Shown here: in pieces, positions 16,827-24,478 of the stretch
How the letters are laid out: the number at the start of each line of letters is the position of its first letter
How positions within the stretch are numbered: position 1 is the stretch's first letter
The notes under the pieces: model-generated
Seen by the model: only the letters and a program-made list of their open reading frames with translations
Told to the model about the DNA's origin: nothing
The model's database searches: none
From: Nitrosopumilus sp. b1
GTDB taxonomy: Archaea; Thermoproteota; Nitrososphaeria; Nitrososphaerales; Nitrosopumilaceae
Assembly: GCF_014078545.1 (NCBI RefSeq)
Contig: NZ_MU078715.1
Coordinates: forward strand, 1-64,000
Length of the DNA: 64,000 bases
Direction of reading: 5' to 3'
Program-made: the position numbers and the translations under genes

Positions 16827-17342
16827 TTATTCGATTTCTGCGATAACATCGTTTTTTGCAACAGAGTTGCCTTTCTTTACTTTGATTAATTTAACAACTC
16901 CATCCTTGTGAGATTTTATGCCAACTTGCATCTTCATTGATTCCAAAGTGCAGATTGTGTCACCCTTTTTCACTGAAGCACCTTCTTCAACTGCAATTGA
17001 GACTACCTTGCCAGGAATTTGGCTGTGTAATGCTAATTTGGAGTCACCTGCTCCTGCACCACCAGAGTTTTTGTAAACTATTTTATCCAAATTGATGTGT
17101 TTGTTGACTATCATTGGTACTCCATCAACAACCATGTTAAGCTCTGCAGTAGAGGTTTGGAGATATTTTACTGTATGATATTGTTGGTCTAAAACAAATT
17201 CTATTCCCTTAGAATTCATTTGCAAGATTTTGATATTTCTATCATCTCCGTTAATTTTGATTGTATATTCATTGTTTCCGTGATTTTGGAGAATTTCTCC
17301 GTTGAAGACTTGTTCAATATCTTTAATTTTGAATTCCATCAT
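16827..17342 (-). CDS. accB: biotin carboxyl carrier subunit of acetyl/propionyl-CoA carboxylase
   Basis: A 171-residue protein whose C-terminal 80 residues form a biotinyl domain with the motif ESMKM; the biotinylated lysine is about residue 137. The canonical EAMKM has Ser for Ala here. A separate N-terminal domain (about 1-95) precedes an AGAGDSKLA-like flexible link. It carries the carboxyl group between the biotin carboxylase and carboxyltransferase subunits encoded just upstream. It is the last gene of the operon, 7 bases after accC. Confidence 0.94.
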   Translation of the reverse strand: MMEFKIKDIEQVFNGEILQNHGNNEYTIKINGDDRNIKILQMNSKGIEFVLDQQYHTVKYLQTSTAELNMVVDGVPMIVNKHINLDKIVYKNSGGAGAGDSKLALHSQIPGKVVSIAVEEGASVKKGDTICTLESMKMQVGIKSHKDGVVKLIKVKKGNSVAKNDVIAEIE

Positions 17343-17349
17343 TACTCAC

Positions 17350-18834
17350 CTATAATCTACTCTTCCATGTGGAATTTGCATCAGTAGAATCTTTTACTCT
17401 GCTCTTAAAGTATTCTGAGTGGATTATTGCTGCTGCAAGTGCTGCTTCTTTATTTTTTTCTTTATCCGCTTTGATATCTTCTGTTAATCTATCAATAATT
17501 CCATATCTTTTCAAAAAGTCAGTAGAGAGTTCACCTTTCTTGTATTCGTCAGTTCTAAGAATTGTTTTGTATAATGGAATTGAAGTCTCTACACCTTGAA
17601 TGTAGAAATCATCTAATGCAGTAAGCATTCGTCGTCTTGATTCATCAAATGTTGGTCCCCATGTACATAACTTTGCCATCAATGAATCATAAAATGGAGA
17701 TACAGTACAACCAGAGTACAAGTAAGTATCACAACGGACATTGGGACCAGATGGAATGTTTACTTCAGGGACAGGTCCAGTTGATGGTGCAAAATCCAAA
17801 AAGGTATCTTCTGCATTAATTCTACACTCAATTGCATATCCATTCATCTTTAGATCTTTTTGTTTGAATGGAAGTGGTTCTCCGTTTGCAATATCGATTT
17901 GTAACTTTACAAAGTCTAGTCCTGAAACCATTTCGCTTATAGGATGCTCGACTTGAAGCCTGGCGTTAATCTCAATGAAATAAAATTCCCCATTATCTGC
18001 TCGTAAAAATTCTGCGGTACCAAGATTCGTATAATCTACTGCTTCTGCTGCCTTTACAACTAGTTCACCGACTCTATCCCTTGTCTTTTGATCTACAACA
18101 GGAGATGGTGTTTGTTCAATTAGTTTTTGATTACGTCTTTGGATAGAGCATTCTCTCTCAAAGAGATGTACTGCATTTCCATGCTTGTCTCTGCACATCT
18201 GATACTCAATGTGACGAGTTTTTTCAAGGAATTTTTCTACAATGATAGCAGATTTTCCTACCGCTGCAATTGATTCTGAAGTTACTGTTTCAAATCCTTC
18301 TCGTAATTCTTTATCATTAGTTACTAGTCTAATTCCTCTACCACCTCCACCATAAACTGATTTTAAGAGTACAGGATATCCGATTTCATTTGCAATCTTT
18401 TCAGCTTCTACTGCATCATTTACAAGACCTGGACTACCTGGAACAGTTGGGACCTTAGCTTTGAGCATTGCAGCTTTGCATTCCATTTTATCACCACAAA
18501 GATTCATAGAATCTGCTGATGGTCCAATGAAATTGATTTTATTATTCTCACACAATCTTGCAAAGTCATCATTTTCTGAAAGAAAGCCATAACCCGGGTG
18601 AACTGCATCTGCTCCAGATGATAGTATTACTTCCATTATCTTTTCTTGATTAAGATAACTCTCCTTTGGAGCTGCTTTACCTATATGATATGATTCTGTT
18701 GCTTTTTTAACGTGTAGAGAGTTGGTATCCTCATCAGAATAAACTGCCACAGTTTTAATTCCAAGTGCTTTGCATGTTCGAATCACACGTAAGGCGATTT
18801 CTCCTCTGTTAGCGATTAGGACTTTTTCAATCAT
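17350..18834 (-). CDS. accC: biotin carboxylase subunit of acetyl/propionyl-CoA carboxylase
   Basis: About 494 residues. The ATP-grasp enzyme opens with IEKVLIANRGEIALRVIR and contains the glycine-rich ATP lid GGGGRGIRLV and the EINARLQVEHPISE block. It carboxylates biotin using ATP and bicarbonate. I take ATG 18834 as start; an in-frame GTG at 18840 would add two residues. A C-terminal extension of about 45 residues is Lys- and Ala-rich. With its neighbours it forms the bifunctional carboxylase of the thaumarchaeal 3-hydroxypropionate/4-hydroxybutyrate cycle. Confidence 0.95.
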   Translation of the reverse strand: MIEKVLIANRGEIALRVIRTCKALGIKTVAVYSDEDTNSLHVKKATESYHIGKAAPKESYLNQEKIMEVILSSGADAVHPGYGFLSENDDFARLCENNKINFIGPSADSMNLCGDKMECKAAMLKAKVPTVPGSPGLVNDAVEAEKIANEIGYPVLLKSVYGGGGRGIRLVTNDKELREGFETVTSESIAAVGKSAIIVEKFLEKTRHIEYQMCRDKHGNAVHLFERECSIQRRNQKLIEQTPSPVVDQKTRDRVGELVVKAAEAVDYTNLGTAEFLRADNGEFYFIEINARLQVEHPISEMVSGLDFVKLQIDIANGEPLPFKQKDLKMNGYAIECRINAEDTFLDFAPSTGPVPEVNIPSGPNVRCDTYLYSGCTVSPFYDSLMAKLCTWGPTFDESRRRMLTALDDFYIQGVETSIPLYKTILRTDEYKKGELSTDFLKRYGIIDRLTEDIKADKEKNKEAALAAAIIHSEYFKSRVKDSTDANSTWKSRL

Positions 18835-18840
18835 TTTCAC

Positions 18841-20388
18841 TCACAAGTTGATATTTCCATGTTTTCTAGGAGGTTGTTTGTCACGCTTGTTTGCAAGCAT
18901 TTCAAGTGCTTTTATTATCATAGGTCTTGTTTGAGAAGGGTCAATAACAGTATCTACGGAACCATTTGCTGCAGCAACATAAGGGTTATCAAATTTTTCT
19001 GCAAAGTCATCAGTAAGTTGCTTTTTTAATTCATCAGGATTCTTTGCTGCATCAAGATCTTTTTTATTCATAATTCTAACAGCAGCTTCTGCACCAAGAA
19101 CTGCAATCCTAGCTGTTGGCCATGCATAGTTTACATCTGTACGAAGATTTTTGCTTGCCATTGCAATGTATGCACCACCATATGCTTTTCCAATAACTAA
19201 AGTAATCTTTGGAACTGTTGCCTCACAATATGAAAATAGCAATTTACTTCCATGACGAATAATTCCATTATGCTCTTGATTAGAACCTGGCATGTATCCT
19301 GGTGTATCAACCAAAGTAATTATCGGGATGTTAAACGCATCACAAAATCTTATGAATCGTGCAGCTTTATTTGATGAATCAATATCCAATGCTCCTGCTA
19401 GATTGAGTGGTTGATTTGCAACAATGCCAACTGTTCTTCCATTCATTCTTGCATAACCAACAATAATGTTTGGTGCAAATAATTCGTGAATTTCAAAAAA
19501 TTCTCTGTTATCAACAATTGAAAAGATAATTTCTTTCATGTCGTATGGTTGTAGTTGATTTTCAGGAACTAGATTGATTAAATTATGATCAGTTCTGTTA
19601 GGATCATCATCAGTTTTTACAATTGGTGGTTCTTGTGTATAATTTTGTGGGATGTAAGATAGTAATTTTTTGATGTAATCCATACACTCGTATTCATGTT
19701 TAGCCACAAAGTGTGCAACACCACTTTTTGATCCATGAGTCATTGCCCCACCTAACTCTTCATATGATATCTCTTCACCGAGTACAGTCTTTACAACATC
19801 TGGACCTGTAACGTACATGTTACCAATTTTTTCAACCATGATAACAAAATCAGTCATTGCAGGAGAGTATACTGCACCTCCAGCAGAAGGACCAACACTA
19901 GCAGTAATTTGTGGAACTACTCCTGATGCAAGTTCATTATGATAAAAGATGTCTGCAAAACCATCAAGACTAAGAATTCCTTCTTGGATTCTAGCTCCTC
20001 CAGAATCTGCTATACCAACAATTGGACATCCTGTTCGAATTGCATGATCCATAAGTTTTGTAATTTTTTTAGCACCCATTTGGCTTAGTGTACCGCCAAG
20101 TACTGTAAAGTCATATGCAAAAACAAAAACTTGTCTTCCATTTACTGTCCCATATCCACCAACAACGCCATCTCCAAAAAACTTCTTCTTTTGCATATCA
20201 AATTCATGGTAATGATGAGTTGTCAGTGCATCAACTTCGGTAAAGCTTCCTTCATCTAGTAAGAGATCTATTCTTTCTCTAGCTGTTAACTTTCCTTTTT
20301 CATGCTGTGCTGAAATTCTGTCTTGTCCACCACTTTGGGCAGCCTGCTTATTTTTTTTCAAAAATTTATCTATTTTTTCAGAATGCAT
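18841..20388 (-). CDS. pccB: carboxyltransferase subunit of acetyl/propionyl-CoA carboxylase
   Basis: A 515-residue fused alpha/beta carboxyltransferase. Two acyl-CoA oxyanion regions are seen: GCPIVGIADSGGARIQEG in the N half and ITLVDTPGYMPGSNQEHNGI in the C half, with VIGKAYGGAYIAM after it. It transfers the carboxyl group from biotin to acetyl-CoA or propionyl-CoA, making malonyl-CoA and methylmalonyl-CoA for carbon fixation. It is the first gene of the pccB-accC-accB operon. Dual substrate use is known for crenarchaeal and thaumarchaeal enzymes and inferred here. Confidence 0.95.
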   Translation of the reverse strand: MHSEKIDKFLKKNKQAAQSGGQDRISAQHEKGKLTARERIDLLLDEGSFTEVDALTTHHYHEFDMQKKKFFGDGVVGGYGTVNGRQVFVFAYDFTVLGGTLSQMGAKKITKLMDHAIRTGCPIVGIADSGGARIQEGILSLDGFADIFYHNELASGVVPQITASVGPSAGGAVYSPAMTDFVIMVEKIGNMYVTGPDVVKTVLGEEISYEELGGAMTHGSKSGVAHFVAKHEYECMDYIKKLLSYIPQNYTQEPPIVKTDDDPNRTDHNLINLVPENQLQPYDMKEIIFSIVDNREFFEIHELFAPNIIVGYARMNGRTVGIVANQPLNLAGALDIDSSNKAARFIRFCDAFNIPIITLVDTPGYMPGSNQEHNGIIRHGSKLLFSYCEATVPKITLVIGKAYGGAYIAMASKNLRTDVNYAWPTARIAVLGAEAAVRIMNKKDLDAAKNPDELKKQLTDDFAEKFDNPYVAAANGSVDTVIDPSQTRPMIIKALEMLANKRDKQPPRKHGNINL

Positions 20389-20434
20389 AGCCGGCGATCT
20401 GTGAAAACTTTTTACCTATATTATTTTGTCGGAT

Positions 20435-20851
20435 CTACTCTCTTAATTTGTCTCGTCCGCCTTTTGCAGTTCTAAAGACATTCATTCCAATATGGAAATT
20501 CTCATAAAGATGGTCTAATTTTTTGAGATCAAATTCTGCCTTTGTAATTTGTTGTTGAGTTGCATCAGGATTGTTTTTTAAAGCAGATAACCGTCTTTGT
20601 GCTTCTTCACGAATCTCTTTGATTCCATTTTCATAGTTTGATGTTCCACCGTATTCTGGACTTAGAATGTATTCAGGCTTGTAGGGAGGAATCTGATCTG
20701 ATGGTGTCTCGACCTTTTTTGCTATTTCTGCAATCTCCTCAGGTGTGTATTCTTTTGGTTTTGGTGGCTCTTCTTTTGCTTCTACTGCGGTATCAGAAGA
20801 TTTTGTATCATTTTTCTCTTCAGTAGTGGTTTTTTCCTTTTCGTCAGCCAA
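20435..20851 (-). CDS. conserved-type acidic/charged protein, unknown function
   Basis: A 138-residue soluble protein with no recognised domain. The first 60 residues are low-complexity, rich in Glu, Lys, Thr and Pro, and probably disordered. The rest (about 75-138) is helical, with charged heptad-like stretches such as IKEIREEAQRRLSALK. The start is TTG. It lies 46 bases upstream of pccB on the same strand, so it may be the first gene of the carboxylase operon; any role in that complex is speculation. Confidence 0.65.
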   Translation of the reverse strand: MADEKEKTTTEEKNDTKSSDTAVEAKEEPPKPKEYTPEEIAEIAKKVETPSDQIPPYKPEYILSPEYGGTSNYENGIKEIREEAQRRLSALKNNPDATQQQITKAEFDLKKLDHLYENFHIGMNVFRTAKGGRDKLRE

Positions 20852-21081
20852 TATGCTGTTACCTAGGGGGGGTTAAATTTTAAGTTTTGATTAAGACCAG
20901 ATCAAGATAAAGAATATCAAAATACTTTGAACTTAGCTACTAGAAATTCAATTTTCGAAGATTTGTAATATAAAAACACCCGTTAGTAAGGTACCAAGTG
21001 CCAATTCTTTTTGGAAAAATGCTAGTGGTAATATGAAAAAACGGTTTTTGGCTTCATATACTATTTTCTTGCTCTTTTCCT

Positions 21082-21570
21082 ATGTTGAAAGAGATTCCAC
21101 CCCTAAAAGTAGATAGTCTATCACTCGCTGACATTCATCAATTTGTCTATGAAAGATTTTTTGAAGCAAAAAACCACAATGACTTGAATGAGTTAATACG
21201 ATTCCATACCAACAACAAGTATTTGTTTATGGCACATAGTCCAAACCATCTAAAGAAACTTGGCAATTTAGTTGCAAACAAAAACAAGGACAATCCTAAA
21301 GAGATTTTTGAAAAATACTATCTCATAATGAGAAGACTTTTACAAAAAAACCCTACAAGCAGATCACATCTTAATACAGTTTATCATATAGTTAGTCATT
21401 TTTCAAAAGATCTTACCAAAGAACAAAAAAATGAATTTTTAAAAATCATAGAAAATTTGAAAGTTGATGAAAAAGAATTAAGAGATATTCTCTTAACATT
21501 AAAAAATTGGACTATGAAATTTGATAAAAGATACTTGATTAGGCAGACATATTTTTTGTTATTTACTTAA
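21082..21570 (+). CDS. helical protein of unknown function
   Basis: A 162-residue soluble protein, mostly helical, rich in Lys, Asn and Leu, without recognised motifs. A repeated helix-turn pattern (for example LGNLVANKNKD, then FEKYYLIMRRLLQKN) could be TPR- or HEAT-like, but no consensus is clear. The downstream gene starts two bases after its stop, so the two probably form one transcript. About 230 bases upstream are gene-free and AT-rich. Confidence 0.6.
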   Translation: MLKEIPPLKVDSLSLADIHQFVYERFFEAKNHNDLNELIRFHTNNKYLFMAHSPNHLKKLGNLVANKNKDNPKEIFEKYYLIMRRLLQKNPTSRSHLNTVYHIVSHFSKDLTKEQKNEFLKIIENLKVDEKELRDILLTLKNWTMKFDKRYLIRQTYFLLFT

Positions 21571-21572
21571 TA

Positions 21573-21968
21573 TTGGCACTAGAAGGAAATTACATTCATG
21601 CTTTTATTCAAATGAATGTACCAATAATTATGCAACAAACAGAAAGTAAACCAATTACAATTAAAATAAAAAAATTAGATATCAATCAAAGTTATTTTTT
21701 TGGAGCTGCAACTATAAACGAAAAAGAATACAAAATTAATGTGCAAGGGCATTGGAAGGAGAAATTAATTAAATTACCTGTTTCATATCCAAAACAAGAA
21801 CGTGTACTGATCAGACTCTCCGGTGAGAGTGGTGCATTTATTGAAGATATTGTTGCCCATAGAGGCAATTCAGAGTGGATAGAGATTGATTCTGATGAAA
21901 TCCTTCACTATATTGCAGATCATCAAGATGAGCTTGATACAATTGAAGTATACTTGAATGAATCATAA
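21573..21968 (+). CDS. beta-rich protein of unknown function
   Basis: A 131-residue protein starting at TTG. Alternating hydrophobic patterns (ITIKIKKLDI, YKINVQGHW, ERVLIRLSGESGAFIEDIV) suggest mostly beta structure, ending in a short helix. No motif is recognised. It follows the previous gene by two bases and its stop overlaps the convergent membrane-protein stop by 6 bases. The tight packing supports a real gene. Confidence 0.55.
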   Translation: MALEGNYIHAFIQMNVPIIMQQTESKPITIKIKKLDINQSYFFGAATINEKEYKINVQGHWKEKLIKLPVSYPKQERVLIRLSGESGAFIEDIVAHRGNSEWIEIDSDEILHYIADHQDELDTIEVYLNES

Positions 21969-22187
21969 TTTTGTAATGTAATCTGCTTTCTTGTGTGCAA
22001 GAATGATCATGAAGGCTCCAAATGCAATTACACCAATAGAAATCTTTTCAGCAGTTATTTCATTGGAAGTGTAAAAGTCAGATACAAAATCAGGCCCCCA
22101 AACAATTAGATTCTGAATAGGAACTATGATTGCTGTGATAATGAAAAGAACGCCAAATGCACTAAAGACATTTTTTACAAATTTCAT
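21963..22187 (-). CDS. small two-helix membrane protein, last gene of the B12-sensor operon
   Basis: A 74-residue protein with two hydrophobic segments (about 5-27 and 48-66) and a basic C-terminus (HKKADYITKL). The sequence between the helices is polar and probably faces outside. Its ATG overlaps the stop of the B12-binding gene by 4 bases, which suggests translational coupling and a shared task. It could be a membrane partner of that sensor; no family is recognised. Confidence 0.6.
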   Translation of the reverse strand: MKFVKNVFSAFGVLFIITAIIVPIQNLIVWGPDFVSDFYTSNEITAEKISIGVIAFGAFMIILAHKKADYITKL

Positions 22188-23029
22188 TTCATTGCTTGCT
22201 TGATTATACGTGGAATCTTTTCAAGGAGTTGATTTTGGATTATCTCACCATCAAATTTGTAGTCTTTTCCCTCAACTGCTTGCCCACCAACTAATACCGG
22301 GACATTATATTCTGAGTTAATTTTACTGACCAAGCGTTGCCCAGACTTGATGTTATCCTCAAGTGTTATTGAAACAAATATTGCGTGTGGTTTTTTGTCA
22401 TCGATAAAACTTAGAACAGATTCTGTTGGAGCAGATGGAGAGATGTTATAAACAGTATATCCCTTGCTTTGTAAAAATGATTGAATTACATTACATCCAA
22501 GATTATGTTCTTCCCCTGATGGTGTACAGACAAGAATTTTGTTTTTTTTCTTTAATATAGAATTTCTTTCGGTAATAATGCTCACTAACTCTTTTGCAAT
22601 ATTGCTTGATACATGTTCTGTTGCAACGCTTAATTCATTTGATTCCCATAAATCTCCAATCTTATACATTATTGGTTTAAGAACGGAATCATAAAAGACG
22701 TTGAGAGTGTTTGTTTTCTCAAATGATTCAAAGATATCGAGGCATCTGTCAAGATCACCTTTAGTTAGTCCGTTGAATAATTCTTTTTTGACTTTATCAA
22801 TAAGCTTTTGATTTTTTTCTATGTTTTCTCCCGAATGTGTTGTAAGAAAAGAAAGAATTTTTGGATCTTTACGGTAATCTTCAGGAACATCATTTAATTT
22901 TACAAGGGATGCCTTGCCAAGATACTTGATAATCTCTTGTCGTGAAGTATTCTTTTTTGAATCCCATTTGCTTTTTACAAGATAGAGATACTTGTCTCCC
23001 TTTACTGTTTTAGCTCTAACATACACCAT
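22184..23029 (-). CDS. CarH-like cobalamin-binding sensor protein with an unusual N-terminal domain
   Basis: A 281-residue protein in three parts. Residues 1-40 resemble the basic N-terminal domain of IS1634-type transposases (YLYLVKS then EIIKYLGKA). Residues 75-160 form the four-helix B12 cap with the W128-x9-E138-H139 pattern that marks AdoCbl photoreceptors of the CarH/LitR type. Residues 163-280 form a B12-binding Rossmann domain with E174-H175-N-L-G178 (the DxHxxG site, H175 as lower cobalt ligand), then S220-I-T-L and G248-G249. No MerR helix-turn-helix is present. Light or cobalamin sensing is inferred from the signature. It is in an operon with a zinc ribbon before it and a membrane protein after it. 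Confidence 0.8.
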   Translation of the reverse strand: MVYVRAKTVKGDKYLYLVKSKWDSKKNTSRQEIIKYLGKASLVKLNDVPEDYRKDPKILSFLTTHSGENIEKNQKLIDKVKKELFNGLTKGDLDRCLDIFESFEKTNTLNVFYDSVLKPIMYKIGDLWESNELSVATEHVSSNIAKELVSIITERNSILKKKNKILVCTPSGEEHNLGCNVIQSFLQSKGYTVYNISPSAPTESVLSFIDDKKPHAIFVSITLEDNIKSGQRLVSKINSEYNVPVLVGGQAVEGKDYKFDGEIIQNQLLEKIPRIIKQAMK

Positions 23030-23030
23030 G

Positions 23031-23216
23031 CTAATCCCTCTTCCTTCCTCGTGGTTTTGTACGCAGGACTGCCTTACAGCAAGGACATCTCACATCAGGA
23101 ATCGAGAAAAAGAAGCCGCAGAATGTGCATCGTTTATGGCCCTTTTCATAACGCATTCCATTTGGAAGTGATTCTGCTTGAAGTATTTGGCATACTCCCT
23201 TACATGAGCGTCCCAT
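23031..23216 (-). CDS. small zinc-ribbon protein, paralogue of the one at 30.6 kb
   Basis: A 61-residue basic protein with CKGVC at the N-terminus, then CTFCG and CPCCK, ending in RTKPRGRKRD. The last two pairs of cysteines form a likely zinc ribbon; the tail is strongly basic and could touch nucleic acid. The protein at 30597-30803 shares SCKG, KRCTxCG, RCPCCK and LRTKPRGR, so the two are paralogues. It starts the operon with the B12-binding sensor, one base apart. Function is unknown; regulation is a guess. Confidence 0.75.
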   Translation of the reverse strand: MGRSCKGVCQILQAESLPNGMRYEKGHKRCTFCGFFFSIPDVRCPCCKAVLRTKPRGRKRD

Positions 23217-23301
23217 CTATTGCTCACTCCCGATTTGTGGGTTTGATTTTTTATTTTTTAATTTCATCATAATCGTAATTCTCACCATAAAAAATTTGGA
23301 A

Positions 23302-24198
23302 TCATCCCAAATCTATTGGGATGCTCATACTTCCCCAAGGCTCATTGATTCTAAAAGAATAACTCTTTGATGAATCATATTCAAAAGTTGTTCCTCCATA
23401 ACCAATGTTTGGTCCAAAGAGCATTGTGAACTCTTTTGCTTCACCTGGTTTCAAAACAATTTGACCGTTGGTAAAGTCCATTCCAGAGTACTTGTATGCT
23501 TTTGAGCCATCTGTAACATCATAGCTACATATTGCGGGGCCTGTACATGAGAGTGCTACGTTATCACTTGATCCTGTATTTTCTGCTAACATTTTAACAG
23601 TTAAGAGTGCTTGACCAGATGAGCTTATTTCAAACTCTACACCAGGATTATAGAATGTGACAGGTCCAACATTATATGGAGTTGAATTTTCTTTGTATTC
23701 AATCAAAGTTAATTGTGCTTTAACTTCTTTCTCACAGTCTAATCTCTTGTATGCCTTTTTAATTTCCTGACATGCCTCTAGCTCTGCTTGCAATGCAGCG
23801 ACTTTAGAATTATCAGAAGATTTTGTCGAAGCGCTCTTTACTGTTTCTTCAGTCATTGAATCGGTTTGTACAGAGATAATTCCAATCTTCATTAAATGTT
23901 GTAATCCATTTACAAATTCATCATCACTAACCAAACCTTCTGACCACCATGCTGCGCTGGTTTTTACCCAGTCAGGTACGACATCGGATTTTTCACCAGA
24001 TACACTTGCCGTAGGGACAACTAGAATTCCTTCCTTTATCAAGAATTGAATTCCTTGTACAAAATCAGAGTCTTCGATTTGTCCATCTGCCCACCAACCT
24101 GCATTTGTCTTAATCCATGCTGGTACTTCTGCGCTTGCACTTTGTGCAAGTGGGAGTAATATCAAAACAGTAGCAATTACAGCGATTTTTGTTTTCAT
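23302..24198 (-). CDS. secreted protein with two tandem WWxxG repeats
   Basis: About 298 residues. A signal peptide (MKTKIAVIATVLILLPLAQSASA) is followed by two related repeats of about 45 residues: VPAWIKTNAGWWADGQIEDS and VPDWVKTSAAWWSEGLVSDD, each continuing to FVxGxQxLxKxGI. A coiled linker (about 120-150) leads to a beta-rich C-terminal domain (about 165-298) with a likely disulfide pair (LSCTGPAICSYD). This repeat is common in exported thaumarchaeal proteins; its function is not known to me. I prefer ATG 24198 to GTG 24204. The promoter carries a large inverted repeat. Confidence 0.75.
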   Translation of the reverse strand: MKTKIAVIATVLILLPLAQSASAEVPAWIKTNAGWWADGQIEDSDFVQGIQFLIKEGILVVPTASVSGEKSDVVPDWVKTSAAWWSEGLVSDDEFVNGLQHLMKIGIISVQTDSMTEETVKSASTKSSDNSKVAALQAELEACQEIKKAYKRLDCEKEVKAQLTLIEYKENSTPYNVGPVTFYNPGVEFEISSSGQALLTVKMLAENTGSSDNVALSCTGPAICSYDVTDGSKAYKYSGMDFTNGQIVLKPGEAKEFTMLFGPNIGYGGTTFEYDSSKSYSFRINEPWGSMSIPIDLG

Positions 24199-24236
24199 TA
24201 GCACTAGTTTACGCTTATACTATATAACTAGTGCTA
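24199..24236. promoter_or_regulatory. 11-bp perfect inverted repeat around a TATA box
   Basis: Arm TAGCACTAGTT (24199-24209) and arm AACTAGTGCTA (24226-24236) are perfect reverse complements with a 16-base spacer that holds TATA-like sequence on the minus strand (24215-24225). The left arm touches the ATG of the secreted-protein gene at 24198. The core CACTAG recurs at 24265-24270 and 24423-24428, and CTAGTG at 24247-24252. This looks like an operator that would block the TATA box. Confidence 0.6.
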
Positions 24237-24254
24237 AATAGATAACCTAGTGGT

Positions 24255-24261
24255 AAAAAAA
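24255..24261 (-). terminator. oligo-T terminator of the candidate ncRNA
   Basis: Seven consecutive T on the minus strand, 15-21 bases after the end of the folded RNA stem, with TTTT (24272-24275) directly after the stem. Archaeal termination commonly uses T-runs of this kind. Confidence 0.45.
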
Positions 24262-24275
24262 CGGTCACTAGAAAA

Positions 24276-24369
24276 GCGAGGAATGATAATGACTCGGTGT
24301 GACAGGTTAATGCTCGAGGGGGATTCTTGCATTCTAGGAACCAATTTGTCACGCATACTCGTTCCTCGC
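24276..24369 (-). ncRNA. candidate structured small RNA, about 94 nt
   Basis: The ends pair perfectly: GCGAGGAA (24276-24283) with TTCCTCGC (24362-24369). Inside, GTGTGACA (24297-24304) pairs with TGTCACGC (24347-24354) with one wobble, GGTT (24305-24308) with AACC (24339-24342), and AATGC (24309-24313) with GCATT (24329-24333), giving 25 pairs in one rod broken by internal loops. On the minus strand, TTAAAATA (24392-24399) lies 26 nt before the first base and a T-run follows the last, so minus is the likely strand. I found no C/D-box or H/ACA hallmark and it is not a tRNA. An open frame of 75 codons overlaps on the minus strand but has no protein-like character. Confidence 0.6.
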
Positions 24370-24391
24370 AATTATCAATAGTTCGATTTAC

Positions 24392-24399
24392 TATTTTAA
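24392..24399 (-). promoter_or_regulatory. TATA box for the candidate ncRNA
   Basis: TTAAAATA on the minus strand, centred about 26 nt before the predicted 5' end of the RNA at 24369. This is the standard archaeal spacing from TATA box to transcription start. Confidence 0.45.
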
Positions 24400-24478
24400 G
24401 AAAACATGCTATGTACGGATTTAGCACTAGAAGAAAATTCATTTCCAGATTAAATACAATAATTTAAAAAAAAATTTA

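Noticed and set aside
24215-24442. 75-codon open frame on the minus strand
   Set aside because: It covers the whole folded RNA, has no protein-like pattern, and the RNA structure and promoter explain the region better.
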